Assembly (NCBI RefSeq): GCF_019430885.1
Contig: NZ_JAHYBZ010000006.1
Coordinates: 124,001-188,000 of the forward strand
Reading direction: 5' to 3'
DNA length: 64,000 bases
From: Roseomonas alba
GTDB lineage: Bacteria > Pseudomonadota > Alphaproteobacteria > Acetobacterales > Acetobacteraceae
Shown one piece after another: positions 16,801 through 23,988 of the stretch. Position 1 is the first letter of the stretch; every line of letters begins with the position of its first letter. The position numbers and the translations under genes are program-made. The notes beneath the pieces are model-generated. The model worked only from the letters and a program-made list of their open reading frames with translations. It ran no database searches and was not told where the DNA came from.

Positions 16801-18172
16801 GCCCGCCATGCAGTTCGTCCGCCAGTTCGCCGCCGAACAGCGAGTCATTGCCGAGGCCGCCATCCAGCACGTCGACGCCGTCATGGCCGAGCAGGCTGTC
16901 ATCGCCATCCAGGCCCCACATGACGTCGTCGGTGGCGCCGAGGCCGATCAGGACATCCTGGCCATCCCCGCCGAACAGGCCGCCGAACTCGGTCGCGAAG
17001 TCGCTGGCGAGCAAGACGCTGGTCGCATGGCCTTCAGGCACCGCGACACGGATGAACACGTCATTGGCGCCGAAGCGGCCGTCATCGTCGAGGTCGGCCC
17101 AGACCTCGAAGCGCCAGGCCTGACCCTCGACGACGCGCCAGAGCACGTCGACATAGCCGTCCTGCACCTGCGAGGGATCGAGTTGGAGGCCGGAATCCTC
17201 ATAGCCCTCGAAGACGAAATCGGCGGCCCCGACGTGGAACGCGATGACGCGCCAGACCTCCATCGCGCCGGGCAGCAGGATGCGGTCGCCCCCGGCGACG
17301 CCCGCCCCCTCGAAATCGACGATCAGGTCGGGGGCGGCGGGCGGGCTCTGCGACGTGTCGATCCGGTTGAAGATGAACAGGTCGTCGCCGGCGCCGCCGA
17401 TCAGCCGGTCGCTCCCGCCCCCGCCCTCGAGGCTGTCATTGCCCCAGCCGCCGGCCAGCGTGTCGTCGCCCGACCCGCCGGCCAGGTTATCGCCCTGGAA
17501 GCCGCCGAGGAGCGAATCATCGCCCGCGCCGCCCAGCAGCGCCACGCCCATCGAGACGACGGCCGCCGCATTGGCGACGAGGGCCGAGCCGATGTTCTGG
17601 CCGCGCGCATCCACGCTGAACAGCGCACCGGGCTCGGGCGTGGCGCTGGTGGCGGTGGCGTCGTCCAGCGTCAGGCTGATGGTGCCGTCGCGGACCTCGA
17701 TGGTCTCGATGCCGCGCACCGTCTGCGGGCCGAGGGCGAGGGTCTGTGTGCCGGCGATGGCAAGGCTGTCGCCAGCGCCGGCACCGCCATCGATGCGGTC
17801 ATCCGGGTCGAGGGCGCTGCCGGCCTCGACATGGTCGTCCCCCGCGCCGCCGAGGACGCTGTCCGCCCCGGCGCGGTCCACGGCGAACCAGTCGTCGCCA
17901 TCCCCGCCGCTGCGCAGGCTGCTCGACGGGCTGTCGAGGAACAGCAGGCTGCCGTCCTGGAAGACGAGATTGGCCGGTTGCAGCCCCGACCCGCCGAGGC
18001 TGATGCTGATCAGCCGCAGCACCTGACCGCCGACGGCGATGAGAAGGTCCGACCCGCTGGTCGAAAAGCGCAGCGACGCCGCGGCGATCGCGGGACCGAA
18101 AACGAGCGTGTCCTGGCTGGGCGAGAAGGACAGAGTCCCGCCCGCGACATCGGCAAAGGCGTAGGTCGTCAT
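13829..18172 (-). CDS. Large RTX (hemolysin-type calcium-binding) repeat protein
   Basis: A 1447-residue acidic protein composed largely of GGxGxDxLxGG nonapeptide repeats, several dozen in blocks (about 87-135, 213-265, 400-570 and 725-1400), each binding Ca2+ in a beta-roll. There is no Sec signal, as expected for type I secretion through a C-terminal signal; the C-terminus is short and hydrophobic (ADDFVFLA). Between RTX blocks are two related serralysin-like insert modules (about 275-395 and 585-710). Each begins APD-[LW]-I-x-DF and ends with an EF-hand-like loop, D360-L-D-D-D and D673-L-D-Q-D. I see no protease, lipase or adenylate cyclase catalytic domain. No HlyB/HlyD/TolC exporter genes are in the window. 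Confidence 0.9.
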   Translation of the reverse strand: MTTYAFADVAGGTLSFSPSQDTLVFGPAIAAASLRFSTSGSDLLIAVGGQVLRLISISLGGSGLQPANLVFQDGSLLFLDSPSSSLRSGGDGDDWFAVDRAGADSVLGGAGDDHVEAGSALDPDDRIDGGAGAGDSLAIAGTQTLALGPQTVRGIETIEVRDGTISLTLDDATATSATPEPGALFSVDARGQNIGSALVANAAAVVSMGVALLGGAGDDSLLGGFQGDNLAGGSGDDTLAGGWGNDSLEGGGGSDRLIGGAGDDLFIFNRIDTSQSPPAAPDLIVDFEGAGVAGGDRILLPGAMEVWRVIAFHVGAADFVFEGYEDSGLQLDPSQVQDGYVDVLWRVVEGQAWRFEVWADLDDDGRFGANDVFIRVAVPEGHATSVLLASDFATEFGGLFGGDGQDVLIGLGATDDVMWGLDGDDSLLGHDGVDVLDGGLGNDSLFGGELADELHGGPGSDWLDGGSGWDTLYAADPYAPESESPDDRNMLIGGERPDMLFGGIGRDTLDGGEGEDLLWGDEGDDSLSGGTEGDLLYGGAGTDTLDGGEGADTLLGGAGGDRITGGAGADLFVADLSTADLDETTGAAPDWILDFNPAEGDRLSLGLTGGLVSGVQGIGPLVWRGATTSRDLNAGVGYGLPLPGGGVGPGYYQAFWIPATMGGGRAGGWFVVDLDQDLILDADDVVIRLGSPGDALSLTPDAFAEGTFRVLVGTAAGDTLVAEAGGQEVFGLGGHDRLTGLNGDDRLLGGDGADTLLGGGGADQLWGGVGDDWTDGGDGNDEIFVEGPGAEEVDGLFGRNTVLGGAGDDSLWGSDGRDSIDGGDGADRLYGGVGADTLRGGAGADTITGGDGADLISGGTGADSIDAGSGDDTVDYDPTDAFVDGGEDFDILVLTGAASITLDSALDQVAGGGIVRGFEGVDASAVAGPVTLLGGAGRNRLLGGAHADRLEGRDGADSLEGGAGNDTLDGGVGDDFLRPGAGQDLVAGGDGRDTVSYSDAASGVTVMLPSKTIGGAALGDTLSGIEVVIGTNFKDVLAGTIGDDWLLGGLGNDSLVGYAGNDTLSGGDGVNTLRGSAGDDWIVGGPQADVIDGGPGADVMIAGGGNDKLWGGTGNDRYELNLPGQIVVEPVDGGDDTVYSSNSWTMRGNVEWFIILPGAGNRYGFGTSGNDRIVGNEANNLLVGQGGNDTIWGGGGVDRVQGRIGDDHLFGEAGNDIIYGGDGNDILEGGLGRDNLIGDAGNDTLLGGDDVATDVLRGAAGDDWLDGGRGYDVMNGGPGNDVFIASQPNDGTVENANEGWDRVIARFAGTFRLSANVEELTLEGPTTGIGNELSNRITGGAAAEILFGRGGNDTLVGGGGNDILYGEGGRDTFVFAPGSGLDAISGFTPGQDRVLLQGFGFTNFEALMASTRQGTNGAILDMGPGDSVQLAGVAKTALHADDFVFLA

Positions 18173-18290
18173 CGCATCCTGCGATCGCGTTTCGCGCAGG
18201 TAAACCGGATGTAACTCAACGCAGGGTTAACGACCCGGCGGAAATTGCCGTGCGCTAGACGGCATCGCGGGGCCGGGCCAAGGTCCGGCC

Positions 18291-18935
18291 ATGAGCATTG
18301 CCGCCGCCATCCTGCCCGTGACCCCCTTCCAACAGAACTGCACCCTGATCTGGGACGACGAGACCAAGGAGGGCGTGGTGGTCGACCCCGGCGGTGATGC
18401 CGACCGCATCCAGGACGCCATCCAACAGGCAGGCTTCACCCCGACCCGCATCCTGCTGACGCATGGGCATCTGGACCACGCCGGGGCGGCGACGGAACTC
18501 GCGGCCGCGTTCGGCGTGCCGATCGAGGGGCCGCACCAGGCCGATGCCTTCCTGCTCGAGGGCCTGCCGGCGCAAGGCGCGCGCTATGGCATGGACTGCC
18601 AGGCCGTGACGCCCGATCGCTGGCTCGAGGAAGGCGAGACGGTGGACATCGCCGGACAGGATTTCGCCGTGCTGCATTGTCCGGGGCATACCCCCGGCCA
18701 TGTGGTCTTCGTGAACACGGCCCTCGGCTTCGCGCTGGTGGGCGACGTGCTGTTCCAGGGCTCGGTGGGGCGGACGGATTTCCCCTATGGCGACCATGCC
18801 GCGCTGATCAACGCCATCCGCAACAAGCTGTTCCCCCTCGGCGACGACATCCGTTTCATCTGCGGCCACGGGCCCGGTTCGACCTTCGGCACCGAGCGCC
18901 GCACCAACCCCTATGCCGGAGAAGGCGCCCGCTGA
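18291..18935 (+). CDS. MBL-fold metallo-hydrolase (YcbL/glyoxalase II-like)
   Basis: A 214-residue metallo-beta-lactamase-fold hydrolase. The metal-binding THGHLDH motif is at residues 57-63. A second His site HCPGHTPGHVV, an Asp site GDVLFQGSVGRTD and a terminal ICGHGPGSTFG follow, the pattern of YcbL-type glyoxalase II-like enzymes that hydrolyse thioesters such as S-D-lactoylglutathione. The short length, without the glyoxalase II C-terminal helical domain, fits YcbL. It is cytoplasmic. Its TGA overlaps the ATG of the next gene by one base (TGATG), so the two are translationally coupled. Confidence 0.9.
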   Translation: MSIAAAILPVTPFQQNCTLIWDDETKEGVVVDPGGDADRIQDAIQQAGFTPTRILLTHGHLDHAGAATELAAAFGVPIEGPHQADAFLLEGLPAQGARYGMDCQAVTPDRWLEEGETVDIAGQDFAVLHCPGHTPGHVVFVNTALGFALVGDVLFQGSVGRTDFPYGDHAALINAIRNKLFPLGDDIRFICGHGPGSTFGTERRTNPYAGEGAR

Positions 18936-20176
18936 TGTCCATCATCCAGACCGACACCCCGCCCCTGCCGCCGGCGCGGCCCGAGGCGGTGGGCATGTCC
19001 GCCGCCCGCCTCGCCCGCATCCGGCCCGCGCTGGAACGGGAGATGGAGGCGGGGCGCTTCCCCGGCGGCGTGGTGGCGATCGCGCGGCGCGGCAAGCTTG
19101 TCCATCTGGAAGCCGTCGGCTGGCTCGATCCGGTGGCCAAGGTGCCGATGCCGGCGGATGCGATGTTCTCCATCGCGTCCATGACCAAGCCGGTCTGCGG
19201 CGTCGCGGCGCTGTCGCTCGTCGAGGAAGGGCGGGTGCTGGTCAACGACCCGGTCGGCGCCTTCCTGCCGCCGCTGATGGAGATGCAGGTCGCGAAGCCG
19301 ACGCCGGGGATGCTGTCGGGCGACGGGCCGATCGAGCTCGAACCCCAGCGCCGGCCGATGACGGTGCAGGATGCGATGCGCCACACCACCGGCTTCGTCT
19401 ATGGCGGCGGTGGCTTCGGCGCGACGGCGGTGCACAAGGCGCATCCGGGGTCCTCGCTGAACGTGGCCCGGGAATACGACGCCGCCGGGCTCGCTGAGGC
19501 GCTCGGCCGGACGCCGCTGCTGCACCATCCGGGCACGGTCTGGGAGTACGGCTTCTCGACCGACGTGCTGGGCCTGGTGGTCGGCGCGGCGGCCGGCAAG
19601 TCGCTCGGCACGGTGATGCGGGAGAGGATCTTCGAACCGCTCGGCATGGCGGAGACCGGCTATGTCCTGCCCGCGGGCGGCGAGGCACGCTTCGCCAAGC
19701 CATTGCCGGTCAGCCCCGCCGACGGGTCGCCGCAGCGCGTGGCCGCGCCGGTCGAGGCGCCGCGCCTCGAAGTGGGCGGGGCGGGGCTGGTCTCGACGGC
19801 GTCCGACTATCTGCGCTTTGCCGAGATGCTGCGCGCGGGCGGGTCACTGTATGGGGAGCGGGTGCTGTCCCCGGCGACGGTGCGCTGGATGGCGTCGGAC
19901 CACATGAAGGGCGTGGCCGGCGGGCCGGAGACGATCGATCCGGGCCTCGAAGGCTATGGCTTCGGGCTGACCGTCGCGGTCCGGCGGACGCCGGGCGGAT
20001 CGGCCTATATGGGCCAGCCGGGGGCCTTCGGCTGGTCGGGGGTGTTCGGCACCTTCTTCTGGGTCGATCCGGCCGAGGAACTCGCGGTCGTGCTGATGTC
20101 GCACGTGCCGGGCGAACTGCGCCGGCGCTACCGCGTCATCGTCAACATGCTGACCTACCAGGCGCTGGAGAACTGA
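18935..20176 (+). CDS. Serine hydrolase, class C beta-lactamase family
   Basis: A 413-residue penicillin-binding-protein/class C beta-lactamase-fold hydrolase. The nucleophile motif SMTK is at residues 82-85, inside SIASMTKPVCG. A WEYGFSTDVLG block gives the Tyr motif, and YMGQPGAFGWSGVFGT near the C-terminus is the HxG-like region. Members are often esterases or D-aminopeptidases. There is no signal peptide, so it is probably cytoplasmic and not a resistance enzyme. The ATG at 18935 shares one base with the stop of the preceding MBL hydrolase gene, which suggests a shared esterase-type catabolic role. Confidence 0.88.
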   Translation: MSIIQTDTPPLPPARPEAVGMSAARLARIRPALEREMEAGRFPGGVVAIARRGKLVHLEAVGWLDPVAKVPMPADAMFSIASMTKPVCGVAALSLVEEGRVLVNDPVGAFLPPLMEMQVAKPTPGMLSGDGPIELEPQRRPMTVQDAMRHTTGFVYGGGGFGATAVHKAHPGSSLNVAREYDAAGLAEALGRTPLLHHPGTVWEYGFSTDVLGLVVGAAAGKSLGTVMRERIFEPLGMAETGYVLPAGGEARFAKPLPVSPADGSPQRVAAPVEAPRLEVGGAGLVSTASDYLRFAEMLRAGGSLYGERVLSPATVRWMASDHMKGVAGGPETIDPGLEGYGFGLTVAVRRTPGGSAYMGQPGAFGWSGVFGTFFWVDPAEELAVVLMSHVPGELRRRYRVIVNMLTYQALEN

Positions 20177-20869
20177 TCACGCGGCGTCGTGGAAGATGAC
20201 ACCGAGCGTATGCCGCCGCCCGCTGCGGAGGCGGCTGACACCGTGGCGGAGGTTGACCCGGTAGGTGCCGCGCGTGCCCCGCACGGGCCGGTGATGCACG
20301 GCGAAGATGACGCCTTCGCCCTGCGCCAGCGGCACCACCTCGGCGCGGGACTGCATGCGCGGGCGTTGTTCGGTCAGCACGAATTCGCCGCCCGTGAAGT
20401 CGCGCCCCGGGGCAGAGAGCAGGATGGCGATCTGCAAGGGAAAGACGTGCTCGCCATAGAGATCCTGGTGCAGGCAGTTGTAGTCGCCTTCCCGATAGCG
20501 CAGCAGCAGCGGCGTCGGGCGCGTCTGGCCGGCGGCGTGGCAGCGGGCGAGAAAGGCCTCATGCGCATCGGGAAAGCGAGGCGCGAGGCCCATCGCCGCG
20601 TTCCAGGCATTGGCGATCGGCGCCAGATGCGGCCAGAAGCCGGCGCGCAATGCCGCTACCGGATCGGGCAACGGGTTGCTGAAGTACTTGTATTCGCCGC
20701 GCCCGAAGCCGTGGCGCGCCATGACGATATGGCTGCGGAAGCGGGTATCGTCGTCGTAGAGCGCGGCGAGCGCCGCACACTCCGTCGCACCGAACAGCGG
20801 ACCCGTGGTCGCGTAGCCGAAGACATCGAGATCGGCGGCGACGCGCGCCCAGTCGAGCCCCGCGATCAC
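20177..20869 (-). CDS. 2OG-Fe(II) oxygenase (COG3826-like), coupled to MGMT
   Basis: A 230-residue oxygenase with the double-stranded beta-helix motif: an iron-binding HQD in NCLHQDLYGEHVFPLQ, a core ILLSAPGRDFTGGEFVL, a distal HHRP histidine and a C-terminal RGTYRVNLRHGVS 2OG-binding Arg. The annotated start is a GTG that overlaps the TGA of the MGMT gene as GTGA; the long in-frame extension upstream is only a shadow of the neighbouring genes. Co-translation with an O6-methylguanine methyltransferase domain suggests a role in alkylation-damage repair, as AlkB-type enzymes have. It is not AlkB itself by sequence, and its substrate is unknown. Confidence 0.82.
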   Translation of the reverse strand: MIAGLDWARVAADLDVFGYATTGPLFGATECAALAALYDDDTRFRSHIVMARHGFGRGEYKYFSNPLPDPVAALRAGFWPHLAPIANAWNAAMGLAPRFPDAHEAFLARCHAAGQTRPTPLLLRYREGDYNCLHQDLYGEHVFPLQIAILLSAPGRDFTGGEFVLTEQRPRMQSRAEVVPLAQGEGVIFAVHHRPVRGTRGTYRVNLRHGVSRLRSGRRHTLGVIFHDAA

Positions 20870-21147
20870 AGCGCGCCTTCCCGCATCAGCAGGGCATGCT
20901 TGCGCGTCGCACCCCAGCGCCACCCGCCGACGCCACCGGCGGCCGGCACCACGCGATGGCAGGGAATGACCAGCGCGACCGGATTGGCGGCGCAGGCGCG
21001 TGCCACGGCGCGGGCCGCGCCGGGCCGGCCGATGCGGGCGGCGACCTCGGCATAGGTCGCGGTGCGGCCGGGCGGGATCTGCCGCAAGGCAGCCCAGACG
21101 GCCTTCTGGAAGGGTGTACCGCGCAGGGCGAGGGGAAGGTCCGGCAT
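20866..21147 (-). CDS. Minimal methylated-DNA-cysteine S-methyltransferase
   Basis: Only 93 residues, consisting of the C-terminal MGMT catalytic domain. It starts at a TPFQKAVWAALRQIPPGRT block, has the RAVA.A...NP helix, and ends with the active-site VIPCHRVV (C63) and the GGWRWGATRKHALL arm. Full-length Ogt or Ada also has an N-terminal domain of at least 60 residues, which is absent here. Either this is a natural single-domain protein or an Ada truncated to its repair domain. It would irreversibly demethylate O6-methylguanine. The start has a plausible upstream site (GGAAGG region), and the gene is coupled by GTGA to the 2OG oxygenase. Confidence 0.85.
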   Translation of the reverse strand: MPDLPLALRGTPFQKAVWAALRQIPPGRTATYAEVAARIGRPGAARAVARACAANPVALVIPCHRVVPAAGGVGGWRWGATRKHALLMREGAL

Positions 21148-21231
21148 GGGTCATCTCCGTTGCGTCGATGGCCCTGTCATGCCGCGGATCGCGCCGCGCC
21201 GCCTTCCGCGTGTTGCGCCGGCGCGGCCGCG

Positions 21232-22440
21232 CTACGGTGGCCCGGCCAGCCTCGCCGCCTCGCGATGCGTGAGCAGGCCCGTCTTGAGTCCGGCGAGAGT
21301 GCGCAGCATCTCCCCATGCAGCCACGGCACGACCTTCATGCGATCGAAGGTCAGGTCGCGCAGCCAGGGCAGCAGGCGGGAATCCGCCTGGAAGAAGGGC
21401 GTCATGATGGCGCTGGCGCGCTGGTAGAAGCGGATATGCGCGCGCCGCGCCGCGGCGTAGCGGGCGAAGGCGGCCTCGTGCCCCGGTTCCGCCGCCAGGG
21501 CATCGGCGAGCGCCAGCGCATCCAGCATCGCACTGTTCGCCCCCTGCCCGAGTTGCGGTGAGGTGGCATGCGCCGCATCGCCGATCAGCACGAGCCGGCC
21601 TCGCCAGGGACGTTTGGCGGTGAACTGGATGTAGCGGGCGGGGGTGAAGGCTTCGGGACCGGGCAGCGCGGCCAGCACCGGCGCGATGGGGGGCCAGAGT
21701 GTCGCGGCCTCCTCCCGCCAGGCGTCGAAGCGCGCGGCCCAGGCCGGGTGGTCCTCCGGCTTGAGCGACCAGAACAGCGCGGCGAGCGGCGGGCCATCCA
21801 CCGTCGCACGCCCCACCGGCAGCCAGCCCAGCATCACCCGCGCGGCGATGTAGCGTTGCAGCAGCATGCCCGGCGCGAGACCCGGATCGGGTACGCTCGC
21901 CCAGACCGCGCCATAGGTGAAGGCGCGCGGCGCCCGGGGCTCCACCACCGCGCGGAGCGCCGATCGCGCGCCGGAGGCGTCGATGGCGAATTCCGCCTCG
22001 GCGAGCGTCGTGCCGGCCGTGTCGCGCAGGCGGATGCCGGTGGAGTCCTCGGCGATGCCGACGACCTCGCGCGCTGTCTCGATGCGCGCGCCGGATGCGG
22101 CGAAGGCGCGCCACAGCGCGCCATGCAGCGCCGCGCGGTGCACCGCGACCGCGTGCAGCCCCGGGGCCAGGTCGCCATAGTCGAGGTCGAAGACCGTCGC
22201 ACCGCGATCCGTCGTGCCATGCAGCCGCGTGACGCATGCGCCGAGAGTCGCGATCTCCTCCCGCAGGCCGAGCCGGTCCAGCGCGGCGAGCCCGGTTGGT
22301 TGCAGCATCAGTCCGGAGCCGAGCGGCTTCGATTCCGCGAAGCGTTCCAGCACGGTCACGTCATGGCCGGCGCGGGCCAGCAGCGTCGCGACGGCGAGGC
22401 CCCCGACCCCGGCGCCGACGACAGCGATGCGGCGCCTCAC
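21232..22440 (-). CDS. FAD-dependent monooxygenase (salicylate/PHBH-like)
   Basis: A 402-residue class A flavin monooxygenase. The Rossmann dinucleotide-binding motif GAGVGGLAVATLLARAGH is near residues 9-26, followed by the ERFAE acidic end. A GARSAL motif near residue 150 is the DG-like motif, and LIGDAAHATSPQLGQGAN near 285 is the second FAD motif. Such enzymes hydroxylate aromatic or heteroaromatic rings with NAD(P)H and O2. The GTG start overlaps the TGA of gntK (GTGA), so it is the last gene of a gnd-gntK unit; the pairing with sugar-acid enzymes is unexpected and probably reflects co-transcription only. Confidence 0.85.
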   Translation of the reverse strand: MRRRIAVVGAGVGGLAVATLLARAGHDVTVLERFAESKPLGSGLMLQPTGLAALDRLGLREEIATLGACVTRLHGTTDRGATVFDLDYGDLAPGLHAVAVHRAALHGALWRAFAASGARIETAREVVGIAEDSTGIRLRDTAGTTLAEAEFAIDASGARSALRAVVEPRAPRAFTYGAVWASVPDPGLAPGMLLQRYIAARVMLGWLPVGRATVDGPPLAALFWSLKPEDHPAWAARFDAWREEAATLWPPIAPVLAALPGPEAFTPARYIQFTAKRPWRGRLVLIGDAAHATSPQLGQGANSAMLDALALADALAAEPGHEAAFARYAAARRAHIRFYQRASAIMTPFFQADSRLLPWLRDLTFDRMKVVPWLHGEMLRTLAGLKTGLLTHREAARLAGPP

Positions 22441-22955
22441 GCGATGTCGCCGCGGCGGCGCAGGGCGGCGAGGGCCTTGGCGGCGATCGCCTCGGGTTCC
22501 GGATCGACGTCGAGGTCGATGACGTCCGCCTCGGTGTCCGGCGGTTCCAAGGTGGCGAACTGGCTCGCGATCAGTGAGGCCGGCATGAAATGGCCGACAC
22601 GCGCCGCCTGGCGGGCCATGATGAGTTCCGGCGATCCGGTCAGATGCAGGAAGCGGATATCGGCATGCCCGTCGCGCAGCACATCGCGATAGGCGCGCTT
22701 CAGCGCCGAGCAGCCGATGATGACCGGCCTGCCGCCGGCGCGGGCGCTGGCGATGCGCGCGGCGATGGCGCGCAGCCAGGGCCAGCGGTCGTCATCCGTC
22801 AGCGGCGTGCCGGCAGACATCTTCGCGACATTGGATGCGGGGTGGAAGGCGTCGCCATCCTCGAAGATCCAGCCGAGGCGATCCGCCAGCAACCCGCCGA
22901 TCGTGGATTTGCCGCTGCCGGAGACACCCATCACTACGATGGCGGCGACGGTCAT
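22437..22955 (-). CDS. gntK: Gluconokinase
   Basis: A 172-residue P-loop kinase of the gluconokinase family, which phosphorylates D-gluconate to 6-phosphogluconate. The Walker A motif GVSGSGKST is at residues 10-18. The family's FEDGDAFHP, NVAKMSAGTPLTDDDRWPWL, CSALKRAYRD and LHLTGSPELIMARQAARVGHFMP blocks are all present. It overlaps the stop of gnd by 4 nt (ATGA), which places two successive steps of gluconate metabolism in one operon, so the pair feeds gluconate into the oxidative pentose phosphate route. Confidence 0.93.
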   Translation of the reverse strand: MTVAAIVVMGVSGSGKSTIGGLLADRLGWIFEDGDAFHPASNVAKMSAGTPLTDDDRWPWLRAIAARIASARAGGRPVIIGCSALKRAYRDVLRDGHADIRFLHLTGSPELIMARQAARVGHFMPASLIASQFATLEPPDTEADVIDLDVDPEPEAIAAKALAALRRRGDIA

Positions 22956-23929
22956 TTGGGCTCCAGATGCCCGCCGAAGCCGGCACGCATGGCGGAGAGC
23001 GCCTTGGCGCCGAAGCGCGTTTCATCGCGCGAGGCGAAGCGGGCATAGAGCGCCGCGGTCAGCACGGGTGCGGGCACGGCGGTCTCGACCGCCTGCTGCA
23101 CCGTCCAGCGCCCCTCCCCGCTGTCGCCCACCGTGCCGGTGTAGCGCGACAGCGCCGGGTCCTGCGCCAGCGCCGACGCCGTGAGATCGAGCAGCCAGGA
23201 GGTGATGACGGACCCACGCCGCCAGACCTCGGTGACATCCGCGAGATCGACGGTGATGCGGTGGTCTTCCGGCAAGGCCGGGCTGTCGGCGGCGCGCAGC
23301 AGGTCGAGGCCCTCGGCCAGCGCCTGCATCATCCCATACTCGACGCCGTTATGGACCATCTTCACGAGATGCCCCGCGCCATGCGTGCCGCAGTGCAGCC
23401 AGCCCTGCTCGACATTGGGCGAGCGGCCTTCGCGGCGCGGCGTCGCGGGAATGCTGCCGCGCCCCGGCGCCAGGGCGTCGAAGATGGGCGCAAGCCGCGC
23501 GACCGGGTCCGCCTCCCCGCCGATCATCAGGCAATAGCCTCGTTCGAGGCCCCAGACGCCGCCCGAGGTGCCGATATCGAGATAGTGGATGCCTTTCGGC
23601 TTCAGCGCGGCGGCGCGGCGCACATCGTCCTTCCAGAAGGTGTTGCCGCCGTCGATGGCGACATCGCCGGGCGCGAGCAGATCGCCCAGCGCCGCGATGG
23701 CGTCCTCGGTCGGCGCGCCGTGCGGCAGCATGACCCAGACGGCGCGCGGGCCGTCCAGCCCGGCGACGACGCCGGCCAGATCCGCCGCCCCGGTCGCGCC
23801 ATCCGCGGCCACGGACGCCACGGCCGCCGGGTCGCGGTCCCACACCACGCAGTCATGCCCGGCCCGCAGCAGGCGCCGCGCGATATTGGCGCCCATGCGG
23901 CCGAGGCCGATGATTCCGAGTGCCGCCAT
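22952..23929 (-). CDS. gnd: 6-phosphogluconate dehydrogenase (decarboxylating), YqeC type
   Basis: A 325-residue NAD(P)-dependent dehydrogenase that oxidises 6-phosphogluconate to ribulose 5-phosphate and CO2. It is the shorter Gnd class (about 300-330 residues, against about 470 for the E. coli type). The Rossmann motif GLGRMGANIARRLLRAGH is at residues 7-24. The DGGN motif, the DIGTSGGVWGLERGYCLMIGG strand and the catalytic GAGHLVKMVHNGVEYGMMQ helix follow. The ATG at 23929 starts directly with the Rossmann strand; the frame is open to 24067. The stop overlaps gntK by 4 nt. Confidence 0.92.
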   Translation of the reverse strand: MAALGIIGLGRMGANIARRLLRAGHDCVVWDRDPAAVASVAADGATGAADLAGVVAGLDGPRAVWVMLPHGAPTEDAIAALGDLLAPGDVAIDGGNTFWKDDVRRAAALKPKGIHYLDIGTSGGVWGLERGYCLMIGGEADPVARLAPIFDALAPGRGSIPATPRREGRSPNVEQGWLHCGTHGAGHLVKMVHNGVEYGMMQALAEGLDLLRAADSPALPEDHRITVDLADVTEVWRRGSVITSWLLDLTASALAQDPALSRYTGTVGDSGEGRWTVQQAVETAVPAPVLTAALYARFASRDETRFGAKALSAMRAGFGGHLEPK

Positions 23930-23988
23930 GCCATCCCCTCCCCGAGAGGGCGATCCTTGCCCTCCCGGAAGCGGGGATGCAACGGCGC

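Noticed and set aside
13829..18172. Regular repeats resembling a CRISPR array
   Set aside because: Repeats are codon-phased GGxGxD coding repeats of about 27 bp with no constant spacer or identical direct repeat, and no cas genes occur.
13679..18214. A 1511-codon plus-strand open frame opposite the RTX gene
   Set aside because: It is a mirror of the RTX repeats in a GC-rich gene: low-complexity, with no signal peptide, domains or ribosome site, whereas the minus-strand frame has clear RTX motifs.
21055..22237. Long upstream extension of the 2OG oxygenase frame
   Set aside because: It runs through the MGMT and FAD monooxygenase genes out of their frames; the GTG at 20869 overlapping TGA is a far better start.
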